From assembly GCA_963704005.1 (NCBI GenBank), contig CAVPGJ010000002.1, positions 1 through 64,000 of the forward strand: a stretch of DNA of 64,000 nt, read 5' to 3'. Made by a program: the position numbers and the translations under genes. Source of the stretch: AC-32 sp963704005. Lineage in GTDB: Bacteria; Actinomycetota; Thermoleophilia; Gaiellales; Gaiellaceae. Shown here one piece after another: positions 45,667-55,183 of this stretch. Under the pieces are notes generated by a model. It ran no database searches. It had not been told where the DNA came from and was given only the letters and a program-made list of their open reading frames with translations. How positions within the stretch are numbered: position 1 is the first letter of the stretch; each line of letters starts with the position of its first letter.

Positions 45667-46120
45667 AGCTAGAAGGCGCGAAACCCTGCGCCACGAGGAT
45701 CCGGCGGCGTTCGAGGTCGACCTCGAGCACGCAGGCGTCCACGAGCGGGAGCAGGTGCCCGGAGTGGAGCTCGAGCACGTCGTTCGCGACCCCGGGCTGG
45801 ACGGCGGCGACCGGGCCGAGGGCGCGCCCTCCCTCCTCCTCGACGTCGAGGCCGACCAGCTCGAAGGCGTAGTACTCGTTCTCGCCTGTCGGCGGCAGCT
45901 CCGAGCGCGGCACGGCGAGCTCGGCCCCGCGCCGTGCCTCGCGGTCGAGCCGGATCACGGGGCGGCCGCGGGAGCGCTTGGACGCGACCACCTCGGCCGG
46001 CTCGCCGTCGACCTGGAGTTGCGCGCCGACGGCGAAGCGGTCGGCGTCCTCGCTCGCCTGCTCGACGAAGAACGAGCCGTCGAGCCCGTGCGGCTTGCCG
46101 ACACGCCCGACGCGGATCAG
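45665..46120 (-). CDS. rimM: ribosome maturation factor RimM
   Basis: RimM of about 151 residues: the start IRVGRVGKPHGLDGSFFV and the PRC-barrel end (EYYAFELVGLDVEEEG, VLELHSGHLLPLVDACVLEVD) are clear. It helps 30S assembly through S19. No ATG, GTG or TTG is near the family start; CTG at 46120-46118 overlaps the upstream stop as CTGA, giving LIRVGRVGKPHG. By analogy with the many ATGA and GTGA overlaps here I take this CTG as the start. A GGGGAG stretch precedes it directly. The stop TAA overlaps repeat copy 4. Confidence 0.88.
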   Translation of the reverse strand: MIRVGRVGKPHGLDGSFFVEQASEDADRFAVGAQLQVDGEPAEVVASKRSRGRPVIRLDREARRGAELAVPRSELPPTGENEYYAFELVGLDVEEEGGRALGPVAAVQPGVANDVLELHSGHLLPLVDACVLEVDLERRRILVAQGFAPSS

Positions 46121-46800
46121 CTCCCCTGTGACTTCCGTTCCTCCTGCGCGGCGGTCGCCTCCTCGCGGGTGACCGTCTCGAGCACGTTCTCCCGCAGAAA
46201 CTCGTCGGCGAGCGGCCATGCGCTGCGCCGGAACACCTCGGCGACCTTCTGGAGCTCGAGCGGGGTCCTGCGCAGCTCGGGCTCTCCCCCGTCCAGCAGC
46301 GCCCAGAAGGCGGCCAGCTCGCCTTCGTAGGGCAGGCCGACGCTGCCGGCGTTGACGAAGCGAATCGCACCGATCCGCCGGTCCTGCTGCATATGCGTGT
46401 GACCGGCGACGACGACGCGCTGTGTGACGCTTTCGAGGATCCCGGCGAGCTCCTCGTCGGTGGTCGCCGGCGTCACGATCTCCTCGTCGCTCCGCGGGGT
46501 TGCGTGGCAGTAGAGGACGCCGTCCAACTCGAGGGTCTCGGGCAAGCCCTGCAGGAAGGCCACCGTCTCGTCCGAGAGCTGCGAGCGCTCCCACTCTTCT
46601 GGCTCGCGGTCGCAGTTCCCGCGCACGAAGCGCGCGCCGGGAATGGAGCGGACGCGGGCAAGCGCCTCGGCCGGCTCCGGCCCGTAGACCAGGTCGCCGC
46701 CGAAGAGCACCGTGTCCACGCCCTCCCGCTCGACCTCGGCCAGCACGGCCTCGAGCGCAGGCACGTTCGCGTGGATGTCGTAGAGCGCGGCGACGCGCAA
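46117..46800 (-). CDS. calcineurin-like metallophosphoesterase (YfcE/MJ0936-like)
   Basis: Phosphoesterase of 227 residues with the metal-binding motifs in order: YDIHANVPALEAV (Asp, His), LFGGDLVYGPEP (Gly-Asp), VRGNCDRE (Asn), YCHATPR (His) and VVAGHTHMQQDR (Gly-His-Thr-His). Small members cleave phosphodiesters; the substrate is unknown. The C-terminus is extended by about 25 mostly charged residues. TTG 46800 is the start, 4 nt after the khpA stop; the stop overlaps the presumed CTG start of rimM. Its place between khpA and rimM is unusual. Confidence 0.88.
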   Translation of the reverse strand: MRVAALYDIHANVPALEAVLAEVEREGVDTVLFGGDLVYGPEPAEALARVRSIPGARFVRGNCDREPEEWERSQLSDETVAFLQGLPETLELDGVLYCHATPRSDEEIVTPATTDEELAGILESVTQRVVVAGHTHMQQDRRIGAIRFVNAGSVGLPYEGELAAFWALLDGGEPELRRTPLELQKVAEVFRRSAWPLADEFLRENVLETVTREEATAAQEERKSQGS

Positions 46801-46804
46801 GCGC

Positions 46805-47038
46805 TTATTCCACGATCTCGAGCAGGACGCGCTGGTCGCGGCGGGCGGCGGACGCGCGCACGATCGTGCGCAGGGCGCGCGCGATCCGGCCCTGGCGGCC
46901 GATCACCTTGCCGACGTCGTCCGGCGCGACGGAGAGCTGCACGATGACCGCGCCCTCCCGCTCGATCTCCTCGACCTCGACCGCGTCCGGATCGTCGACG
47001 AGCCGGCGGGCCAGGTACTCGACGATCTGAGTGCTCAC
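46805..47038 (-). CDS. khpA: KH-domain RNA-binding protein KhpA
   Basis: Small protein of 77 residues with one type II KH domain: the GxxG loop is in DDVGKVIGRQGRIARALRTI. KhpA-type proteins bind RNA and are usually encoded between rpsP and rimM, as here. GTG 47038 overlaps the rpsP stop by 4 bp (GTGA). Confidence 0.92.
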   Translation of the reverse strand: MSTQIVEYLARRLVDDPDAVEVEEIEREGAVIVQLSVAPDDVGKVIGRQGRIARALRTIVRASAARRDQRVLLEIVE

Positions 47039-47274
47039 AGCCCCTTCGCCTTGAGCAGCTTCTGCACCGTTGCAGAGGGCTGCGCGCCCTTCGCGATCCA
47101 GCCCTTGATCTTCTCCTCGTCCAGCTCGATCGTGGACGGGTCGGTCTGCGGGTTGTAGCGGCCGACGATCTCGATGAACTTGCCGTCGCGCGGCGAGCGG
47201 GAGTCCGCGGCCACGATCCGGTAGACCGGGTTCTTCTTCGACCCGACGCGGGTCAGCCTCAGCTTGACTGCCAA
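47035..47274 (-). CDS. rpsP: 30S ribosomal protein S16
   Basis: S16 of 79 residues, normal length: MAVKLRLTRVGSKKNPVYRI at the start and FIEIVGRYNPQTDPSTIEL in the middle. Structural protein of the 30S body. It starts 5 nt after the ffh stop on the same strand, so it belongs to the ffh-rpsP-khpA-rimM unit. Confidence 0.97.
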   Translation of the reverse strand: MAVKLRLTRVGSKKNPVYRIVAADSRSPRDGKFIEIVGRYNPQTDPSTIELDEEKIKGWIAKGAQPSATVQKLLKAKGL

Positions 47275-47279
47275 ATGAC

Positions 47280-48662
<1,383 letters not shown>

Positions 48663-48699
48663 GCGTCCAGGGTACTGGGTGGGCGTGAAGACGCACCTA

Positions 48700-48716
48700 C
48701 GCCGGTGAGGCCGGCG
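48700..48716. terminator. hairpin between ffh and the oxidoreductase gene
   Basis: Perfect 6-bp stem (CGCCGG/CCGGCG) with a TGAGG loop in the 66-bp gap after the oxidoreductase stop. Without a U-run; could end the sugar-transport operon or be incidental. Confidence 0.3.
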
Positions 48717-48728
48717 AGGTGACCGGCT

Positions 48729-49820
48729 TCACGTCCGGTAGCTCACCGCTTCGCGGCGGCCGCTCTCGGCGGAGCGGAGGATCGCATCGACCACCTCTGC
48801 GCAGCGGTAGCCGTCCTGGAAGGTCGCCCCGTGCGGCGCGACGTCGTGCTCGCCTGCGATCGCCTCGAGCAGGTGCCCGAGCTCGTGGACGAAGGTGTCG
48901 CCCCAGCCGATCGTGTGACCGGGCGGCCACCAGTAACGCAGGTACGGCTGGTCGGGCTCGGTCACGAGCACGCGCCGGAAGCTTCGCTCGTCCGCGACCT
49001 GGAGCTCGTTCAGCCGCTCGAGGTCGAAGACGAGCGAGCCCTTTGAGCCGTTCACCTCGAAGACGTTCGAGTTCAGACGCCCGCGGGCGAGGCGCGAGGC
49101 CTCCAGGGTTCCGGTCGCGCCGTTCTCGAACTCGACGGTGGCGACGAACTGGTCGTCGACCTCGCGACCGGGCACGAACGTGCGGACGAGCGCCGAGACC
49201 GAGGCGATCTCGCCGACGAGGTAGCGCCCGAGGTCGATCAGGTGAGAGCCCAGGTCGCCGAGCGCGCCCGTGCCCGCCTGAGCCGGGTCGAAGCGCCAGC
49301 GCGCGGGGTCGGCCTCCCAGCCCCACGACTGCAGGTAGCGGCCGCGAAAGTGGACGACCTCGCCGAGCTCGCCGGCCTCGAGCAGCTCCCGCGCGAGCCG
49401 GACCGCCGGCACAAAGCGGTAGTTGAAGCCGCACAGGTGGTGGACTCCCGCGCGCGCCGCCTCCTGCCAGAGCTCGTGCGACTCGTCTGCGGTCAGCCCG
49501 AGGGGCTTCTCGCAGACGAGGTGCTTGCCCGCGCGGGCAGCCGCCAGCGTCGGCTCCGCGTGGACGGCGTTCGGCCCGCTGTTGTCGAAGATCTCGATCC
49601 GCTCGTCTGCGACCTGCTCGCGCCAGTCGGTGACCGCCTCGGCGAAGCCGAAGCGCTCGCGTGCTCGCTCGAGCTTCTCGCGGTCGCGGCCCGAGATCGA
49701 GACGAGCTCCGGCCGCAGCGGCACGTCGAGGTGCTGCAGCGCGAGCAGAGCGCGCGAGTGCGCCGTGCCCATGAAGGCGTAGCCCAGCAGCCCGACGCCG
49801 GCTGTGGGCCTGGCGCTCAG
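48729..49820 (-). CDS. Gfo/Idh/MocA-family oxidoreductase
   Basis: NAD(P)-dependent sugar or inositol dehydrogenase-like protein. From ATG 49772 it has 347 residues but lacks the first strand of the Rossmann fold; reading upstream gives GVGLLGYAFMGTAHSRAL, the expected nucleotide motif, so translation must start earlier. CTG 49820 overlaps the permease stop as CTGA and is the likely start (363 residues). Other landmarks: VCEKPLGLTADES (catalytic Lys), GALGDLGSHLIDLGRYLVG and the C-terminal GATFQDGYRCAEVVDAI. It is the last gene of a xylose/ribose-type ABC operon, so it probably oxidises the imported sugar or polyol. Confidence 0.88.
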   Translation of the reverse strand: MSARPTAGVGLLGYAFMGTAHSRALLALQHLDVPLRPELVSISGRDREKLERARERFGFAEAVTDWREQVADERIEIFDNSGPNAVHAEPTLAAARAGKHLVCEKPLGLTADESHELWQEAARAGVHHLCGFNYRFVPAVRLARELLEAGELGEVVHFRGRYLQSWGWEADPARWRFDPAQAGTGALGDLGSHLIDLGRYLVGEIASVSALVRTFVPGREVDDQFVATVEFENGATGTLEASRLARGRLNSNVFEVNGSKGSLVFDLERLNELQVADERSFRRVLVTEPDQPYLRYWWPPGHTIGWGDTFVHELGHLLEAIAGEHDVAPHGATFQDGYRCAEVVDAILRSAESGRREAVSYRT

Positions 49821-51046
49821 CGCCCGGCCGCGGTCTGGCGGCGGCGCGCCACGGTGTCGAGCGTGACCGCGGCAAGCAAGATCAAGCCGGTGGTGACGTA
49901 CTTGACCCAGTCGGCCGAGCCGACCAGGTCGGTGCCGTTGCTGATCATGCCGATGATCAGGCCGCCGAAGAGCGCGCCGCTGACGCGCCCGCGACCCCCG
50001 AAGAGGCTGACGCCGCCGATCACGGCGGCCGAGATGGAATCGAGCAGGATCGTGCCGCCGCCGAACGTCAGGTCGACCGAGTTGAGGCGGGAGGCGAAGA
50101 TGATCCCGCCCAGGCCGGCCATCGAGCCCGAGATGACGAAGCAGAGAATCCGGATCAGCTTGACGTTGATGCCGGCGCGCCTCGCCGCCTCGGCGTTGCC
50201 GCCGACCGCGTAGACGTGGCGCCCAAACGTCGTCCTGCCTGCGAGGTAGGAGAAGAGAATGACGACGAAGAGGACTACGAAGCCCACGAGCGGCACCCCG
50301 CGCGTGTGGTTGCAGACCGCGACGGCGGCGAAGACGAGCCCTCCGTAGAAGAGCACGCGGACAATGGTGATGATCGGGTTTCCCGTCGGGAGCCCTGCGC
50401 GTCGGCGGCTGACGTAGGTTCCCAACGACGCGAGCGCAAGCAGCGCGGTGAACACGATCGCGACGATCCAGCCGGTGTTCTTCGAGAGGATGTAGTTCGA
50501 GACGTCGTTGACCTGGTTGCTCGTGATCCCGATCACGCCCTGGGTGCCGAGGATCTCGATGATCAGTCCCTGGCAGATCAAGAGCCCCGCCAACGTGACG
50601 ACGAACGACGGCACGCCCAGGAACGCGATGAACGACCCCTGAGCTGCCCCGATCGCCGCGCCGACCAGAATCGCCAATGCGATCGCGACGAGCCCCGGAT
50701 ACTCGTGGCCCGAGCCGGCCAACTGGAACTCGGCCACCGTGACGCTCGCGATCCCGCTCACGTAGCCGACGGAGAGATCGATCTCGCCGATCAGCAGCAC
50801 GAAGACGATGCCGATCGCGATCACGGTCACGCCGGCCATCTGGCCGATCAGGTTCACGAAGTTGACCGAGGTGAAGAAGTACGGCGACTTCGCCGTGAAG
50901 AACGCGGTGATCGCAATGATCCCGACGATCACCGGCAGGCTGCCGACGTCGCCGCCCTTGAGGGCCTCCCAGCGCCCACGCAGTATGGCCGCGAGGCTGT
51001 CCCCGTGTGCTGCGGCCTGCACCTCTGCGGGCGCGGCCGTGCTCAC
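49817..51046 (-). CDS. sugar ABC transporter permease (XylH/RbsC type)
   Basis: Permease of 409 residues, about ten helices, matching BPD_transp_2: VVIAIGIVFVLLIGEIDLSVGYV-type block (here IGEIDLSVGYVSGI), LGVPSFVVTLAGLLICQGL, GRHVYAVGGNAEAARRAGI and ISAAVIGGVSLFGGRG. XylH-like length with a long central insert of two helices. Imports a monosaccharide or polyol; specificity not readable. GTG 51046 overlaps the ATPase stop by 4 bp (GTGA). Confidence 0.9.
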   Translation of the reverse strand: MSTAAPAEVQAAAHGDSLAAILRGRWEALKGGDVGSLPVIVGIIAITAFFTAKSPYFFTSVNFVNLIGQMAGVTVIAIGIVFVLLIGEIDLSVGYVSGIASVTVAEFQLAGSGHEYPGLVAIALAILVGAAIGAAQGSFIAFLGVPSFVVTLAGLLICQGLIIEILGTQGVIGITSNQVNDVSNYILSKNTGWIVAIVFTALLALASLGTYVSRRRAGLPTGNPIITIVRVLFYGGLVFAAVAVCNHTRGVPLVGFVVLFVVILFSYLAGRTTFGRHVYAVGGNAEAARRAGINVKLIRILCFVISGSMAGLGGIIFASRLNSVDLTFGGGTILLDSISAAVIGGVSLFGGRGRVSGALFGGLIIGMISNGTDLVGSADWVKYVTTGLILLAAVTLDTVARRRQTAAGR

Positions 51047-51828
51047 GACGCAGCCGCCTCCGGCGCCGTTCCCGAAGTGATCGCCTGCACGATCTCCTGC
51101 TCGGTCGTCTTGTCGCGCTCGTACACCCCGACGTTGCGGCCGAGCCGCAGGACGGTGATCCTGTCCGCCACCTGGAATACGTCGAGCAGGTTGTGCGAGA
51201 CGATCACCACGGCGAGGCCCTGCTCGGCGAGGCGCTTGACGAGATCCAATACCTGCCGCGTCTGCGCGACGCCGAGCGCTGCAGTCGGCTCGTCGAGGAA
51301 GACGACGCGATTGTTCCAAAGGACGGCGCGTGCGACCGCGACCGACTGGCGCTGGCCGCCCGAGAGGGTCGCGACGGGCTGGCGAACCGAGCGGATGGTC
51401 GTGACCGACAGCGACTCCAGCGTCTCGGCAGTCCGCTGCTCCATCGGTGCCTCGCGAAGCCGGAAGAGGGAGTCGTGGTCCTCGCGACCGAGGAACATGT
51501 TCTGGACGACGTCGAGGTTGTCGCAGAGCGCGAGATCCTGGTAGACGACCTCGATCCCGAGCCGAGCCGCGTCTTTGGGACCGTGGATGGAGACCGGCTT
51601 CCCCTCGAACAGCACTTCGCCGTGGTCGATCGAGTAGATCCCGGCGACGCACTTGATCAGCGTGGACTTGCCGGCGCCGTTGTCGCCGACGAGCGCCATC
51701 ACCTCGCCGTCGCGGACTTCGAAATCGGCCCTGCGCAGCGCCTGCACCGAGCCGAAGCTCTTGGTCAGGCCGCGAAGCTCGAGCGTCGGAATCGTCGCCG
51801 TCGCGGACACGGGCGCGGTTTGTATCAC
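51043..51828 (-). CDS. sugar ABC transporter ATP-binding protein (single domain)
   Basis: ABC ATPase of 261 residues: Walker A GDNGAGKST near 46, Q-loop VVYQDLALCDNLDVVQNMFLGRE, signature LSGGQRQSVAVARAVL, Walker B VVFLDEPTAALG, H-loop VIVSHNL. Sequence is of the ribose/xylose importer type, but with only one ATPase domain, where RbsA and XylG have two fused; such FrcA-like single-domain forms exist and would act as a dimer. Start GTG 51828 lies 46 nt after xylF-like, with a 12-bp hairpin in between. Confidence 0.9.
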   Translation of the reverse strand: MIQTAPVSATATIPTLELRGLTKSFGSVQALRRADFEVRDGEVMALVGDNGAGKSTLIKCVAGIYSIDHGEVLFEGKPVSIHGPKDAARLGIEVVYQDLALCDNLDVVQNMFLGREDHDSLFRLREAPMEQRTAETLESLSVTTIRSVRQPVATLSGGQRQSVAVARAVLWNNRVVFLDEPTAALGVAQTRQVLDLVKRLAEQGLAVVIVSHNLLDVFQVADRITVLRLGRNVGVYERDKTTEQEIVQAITSGTAPEAAAS

Positions 51829-51860
51829 GGCCGGGGCGTCGCGTAACGGACGCCCCGGCC
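51829..51860 (-). terminator. intercistronic hairpin after the binding-protein gene
   Basis: Perfect 12-bp stem (GGCCGGGGCGTC/GACGCCCCGGCC) with an 8-nt loop, directly before the ATPase start. Such hairpins between binding-protein and ATPase genes commonly stabilise the upstream message or reduce read-through, giving more binding protein. Confidence 0.65.
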
Positions 51861-51874
51861 GTGAGCCGGCTCTT

Positions 51875-52960
51875 CTAGGTGCAGTACTTCTTGTACTCGC
51901 CGACGCAGACCTGGCTCTTCTTCAGGAAACCTTCCTTGAAGAGCAGCTTGTAGTTCTTCTTCGTGATCCAGACCGGCTTCAGCAGGATCGACTTCGTTCC
52001 GCTGGTCTTGCCGTTAACGCCCGGGACCTTCTTGTGCTTGAGGATCGCGATGGCCGCGGCCGCTGCGGCGTTGGCCTCCTTGCGCACCGACTTGTAGACG
52101 GTGCCGCTCTGCCAGCCGGCGAGGATGAACTGGACGCCGGTCGGCGTCGCGTCCTGGCCGGTCAACGGGATCGGGCTCAGGCCGTGAGCCTTGAGCGATG
52201 CGATCACGGCACCGGCGAGGCCGTCGTTCGCCGCGATCATGGCGTCGATCTTGTTCCCGTTTGCAGCGAGCATCTGGTCGAAGATCTGGCGACCCTTGAT
52301 CGCACTCCAGTCCGTGTACTGATCGTCGCTCTGGGCCTTCTTGAACGTGCCGTTGTTGTAGAGCGGGTTCAGAATCAGGTTGTAGCCCTGCCTGAACAGA
52401 TGGGCGTTGTTGTCGGTGATGCCGCCGTTCAGCCTCCCGACGACCGGGTGCGACCCGTACTTGCCCTTCGCCTTCAGCGCGGCGACGAGCCCGGTGCCCA
52501 TCAGCTTGCCGACGTTGACGTTGTTGAACGAGACGTAGTAGGCGGCCTTGCTGCCCACAACCAGGCGGTCGTAGTCGATCACCTTCGCGTGCTGGCTGAC
52601 GGCCAGGTTGGTGATCGCCTTGCCCGACGCGGCGTTGAGCTGGTCGAGCAGGATGACCTTTGCGCCCTTCGCGAGGCACTGCTGCGCCTGCGACTTCTGC
52701 TTCTGGGGATCGTTGAGCGCGTTCAGGACCTGCGCCGGCACCTTCGCCTTCTTGAACGCCGCCTTCAGGTACGGCGCGTCGAACAGCGTGTACCTCGTCG
52801 ACGACGTGGTATCCGGCAGCAGCGCGCAGGCCTTGATCTTCGCTGCGCTCTGCGTTGCAGTCGAGCTCGTCCGGGCCGAGGCTCCGGCTGCGAGCAACCC
52901 CACGACTGCGGCTGCGACCCCGAGCGTTATCCACGCTCTCGAAAGCTTTCGCTCTCCCAC
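51875..52960 (-). CDS. sugar ABC transporter substrate-binding protein (XylF-like)
   Basis: Exported periplasmic-binding-protein-like protein of 361 residues: a signal peptide with hydrophobic stretch WITLGVAAAVVGLLAAGASA (no lipobox cysteine), then a type I fold (ACALLPDTTSSTRYTLFDAP, VILLDQLNAASGKAITNLA, IDAMIAANDGLAGAVIASL, LTGQDATPTGVQFILAG) as in xylose-binding proteins. The C-terminus is Lys-rich with two cysteines. Start GTG 52960 has a strong AGGAGGA ribosome site, stronger than most genes here, in line with high expression. Confidence 0.9.
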   Translation of the reverse strand: MGERKLSRAWITLGVAAAVVGLLAAGASARTSSTATQSAAKIKACALLPDTTSSTRYTLFDAPYLKAAFKKAKVPAQVLNALNDPQKQKSQAQQCLAKGAKVILLDQLNAASGKAITNLAVSQHAKVIDYDRLVVGSKAAYYVSFNNVNVGKLMGTGLVAALKAKGKYGSHPVVGRLNGGITDNNAHLFRQGYNLILNPLYNNGTFKKAQSDDQYTDWSAIKGRQIFDQMLAANGNKIDAMIAANDGLAGAVIASLKAHGLSPIPLTGQDATPTGVQFILAGWQSGTVYKSVRKEANAAAAAAIAILKHKKVPGVNGKTSGTKSILLKPVWITKKNYKLLFKEGFLKKSQVCVGEYKKYCT

Positions 52961-52989
52961 GGTTCCTCCTTTGGATTTCTTACGCGGCT

Positions 52990-53009
52990 AGTTGTAGGCG
53001 TTCACAACT
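52990..53009. promoter_or_regulatory. palindrome upstream of the sugar transporter operon (possible operator)
   Basis: Perfect 6-bp inverted repeat AGTTGT-8 nt-ACAACT, centred about 40 bp before the binding-protein start and 35 bp after the end of ftsY. Shape fits a dimeric repressor site. The regulator is unknown and not encoded nearby. Confidence 0.4.
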
Positions 53010-53044
53010 TCGTAGCATTCTGCCTGAGGTCGGCGCCAGGCGCG

Positions 53045-53995
53045 CTAGTCGCTGCCGACGAGCGCGGCGGCAAAATCGCCGGGATCGAAGGGCTGGAGGT
53101 CGTCGAGGCCCTCGCCGATGCCGATCAGCTTCACCGGCAGGCCCAGATCGTGCGCGATTGCGACGGCGATGCCGCCCCTGGCGGAGCCGTCCAGCTTGGT
53201 CAGCGCGACGCCGGTCACCTCGACCGCCTGGCCGAACAACCTCGCCTGCTGCAGCCCGTTCTGCCCGGTGGTCGCGTCGATGACGAGCAGCGTCTCGTGC
53301 GGGGCGCCCTCGAGCCGCTGGCCGATCACGCGGCGCACCTTGGTGAGCTCGTCCATCAGGTTCGTCTGTGTGTGGAGCCGACCGGCCGTGTCGACCACGA
53401 CGACGTCTCGCCCGCGCGACTCGGCAGCTCCGATCGCGTCGAAGGCGACCGCCGCCGGGTCTCCGCCACGCTCCGAGCCGACGAAGTCAGCGCCGGCCCG
53501 CTGCGCCCAGATCTCGAGCTGCTCTTCTGCCGCGGCGCGGAAGGTATCCGCGGCCGCGACGAGCACCGAGCGGCCGTGCTCCTGCAGCCGGGACGCGAGC
53601 TTGCCGATCGTGGTCGTCTTGCCCGTGCCGTTGACGCCGACGACGAGCAAGACGCTCGGGCGCGCTGTCAGCTCCAGCCGCCCGGGCTCGCCCAGCATCC
53701 GCGCGATCTCCTCCTGCAAGGCGACGCCGAGATTGGAGGCGTCACCGCGCGCCTCTAGCCGCTGCACCAGCTCGGCGGTCGCCGGCACGCCGACGTCGGC
53801 CGCGATCAACGCCTCCTCGAGCCGCTCCCACGACGCCTCCTCGGAGGGATCGAAGCTCGCGAGCGCCAGCTCTTCGGTCAGCGCCCGGCGGCTCTTGCCG
53901 AGCGACTCCCGCAGGCGCGCGAACAGCCCGGGCCTCTCGGCCGCCTCCGTGCTCGCGTCCTCGTCCCCGAGCAGCTCCGCCCAGCTCCGCGCCAT
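53045..53995 (-). CDS. ftsY: signal recognition particle receptor FtsY
   Basis: FtsY of 316 residues: short acidic N-terminal stretch, N domain (LRESLGKSRRALTEEL), G domain with VVGVNGTGKTTTIGKLASRL near 116-135, VDTAGRLHTQTNLMDEL, TKLDGSARGGIAVAI and the C-terminal GIGEGLDDLQPFD. It docks SRP-ribosome complexes at the membrane. Short compared with E. coli because the acidic domain is small. ATG 53995 has TAGGCT (54007-54002) ending 6 nt upstream, inside the end of the LanC-like gene. Confidence 0.96.
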   Translation of the reverse strand: MARSWAELLGDEDASTEAAERPGLFARLRESLGKSRRALTEELALASFDPSEEASWERLEEALIAADVGVPATAELVQRLEARGDASNLGVALQEEIARMLGEPGRLELTARPSVLLVVGVNGTGKTTTIGKLASRLQEHGRSVLVAAADTFRAAAEEQLEIWAQRAGADFVGSERGGDPAAVAFDAIGAAESRGRDVVVVDTAGRLHTQTNLMDELTKVRRVIGQRLEGAPHETLLVIDATTGQNGLQQARLFGQAVEVTGVALTKLDGSARGGIAVAIAHDLGLPVKLIGIGEGLDDLQPFDPGDFAAALVGSD

Positions 53996-54004
53996 GCCGG
54001 GAGC

Positions 54005-55183
54005 CTAGAGCCAGTCGATCACTGGAAAGCGGGCGTCGGCATCGAGGCACGCCGCGGCGAAGAGCGCTACACCGACGCCGCCCGTGAAGAGCGAGTAGCG
54101 CGGCGAGCTCTCGGCCTGGGCCAGCGCGTGGACGGCGAAGCGCCGCGCACGCTCGAGCCAGAGCTCGTCTTCGGTGCGCTCGAACGCCTTCAGCAGCGCG
54201 TAGCCGTTTCCCGCGGTGCCGTGGCAGAGCCCGTGCCCCTTCTCGGGCCCGTGAGCCCCGGCTCGCCAGACCAACTCTGCTCCGGCGAGCAACAGCTCCT
54301 CGTCGAGGTACGCCGTCGCGGTCGACACGATCCCCGGCGCGCCGTGACACCACTGGAGGCGGATGACACCGTCTTTCGGCACGAGCTCGCCGCCCGCGCT
54401 CGAGGGCCACGTCGCATACCCGTCCTCGACGACCGCCTCGCGGGCGAGCAGAGCGGCCGTCTCGCCCCGCAAGCGATCAGCCCACTCCGCGTCTTCCTGC
54501 AGCAGCGCGTGGACGATGCCGACGAGGCCGTGCACCGGCCCAAGACTGCGGAACGGCGGGTGGCCGTACAGGCGCTGCGCCCAGAGCCCCTCGTCGTCGC
54601 GACGAGCTAGCAGGGCCTCGGCGCTCTCGCGCCACGCCTCGTCCCAGCGCTCCTCGCCAGTCCATTCGTGCATGGCCCGCGCGGCGAGCATCGTTCCCGG
54701 CGAGCCCCACATCAGCTCCTCGGCCTCGTTCGCGACGTTCTCGCGCACCCGCTGGAACAGCCTGTCGGCGAGCTCCGCGCTCGGAGCCAACCGCCAGTTG
54801 ACGAGCAGGAGTCCGGCCTCCCCGCACAGGAGCGAGGACTCACTCGCCGACGGCAGCTCGAGCTCGCCCGAGGAGAGATCCGACGATCTCGCGCCAGAGC
54901 TCGAGCGTCTGCTCGGCCGCGGCGGCGAGGTCGATCCCTGTCTCCGCATGCCCGCGGCGGCGCAGCGCGTCGAGCGCCCACACCACGCCTCCCGCACCGC
55001 AGTAGAGATCCTTCAGCGGGCGGCGTCGTGCCCCAGGCGTCCCACTCGTTCGCCGGCCAGAGCCCGTCCGGGTCGAAAGCCTGCGTCGGCGTCCGCGACG
55101 ACGGCCCGGATCCCGCCGCGCACGCGCGCCTCGTCCCAGGGCTCGTCCGTGAGCGGCTCGAAGCCTGCGGGCGTGTAGAGCAC
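54005..55183 (-). pseudogene. LanC-like protein, multiple frameshifts
   Basis: Pieces of a LanC-like protein spread over three frames: VLYTPAGFEPLTDEPWDE from GTG 55183; then DPDGLWPANEWDAWGTTPP; then LKDLYCGAGGVVWALDALRR; then the long C-terminal part to 54005. LanC zinc ligands are present: LQWCHGAPGI and GLCHGTAGNGYALL. Shifts are near 55073, 55015 and 54875. No internal stop other than those caused by shifts, so assembly error seems likelier than decay. LanC-like proteins bind zinc and thiols; bacterial stand-alone members have unknown roles. No lantibiotic genes are near. The GTG overlaps a TAG of the smc frame (TAGTG). Confidence 0.7.

Noticed and set aside
48697..49875. A 392-codon minus-strand frame over the oxidoreductase gene
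   Set aside because: Arg/Ala/Pro-rich shadow; the other frame has the complete Gfo/Idh/MocA pattern.
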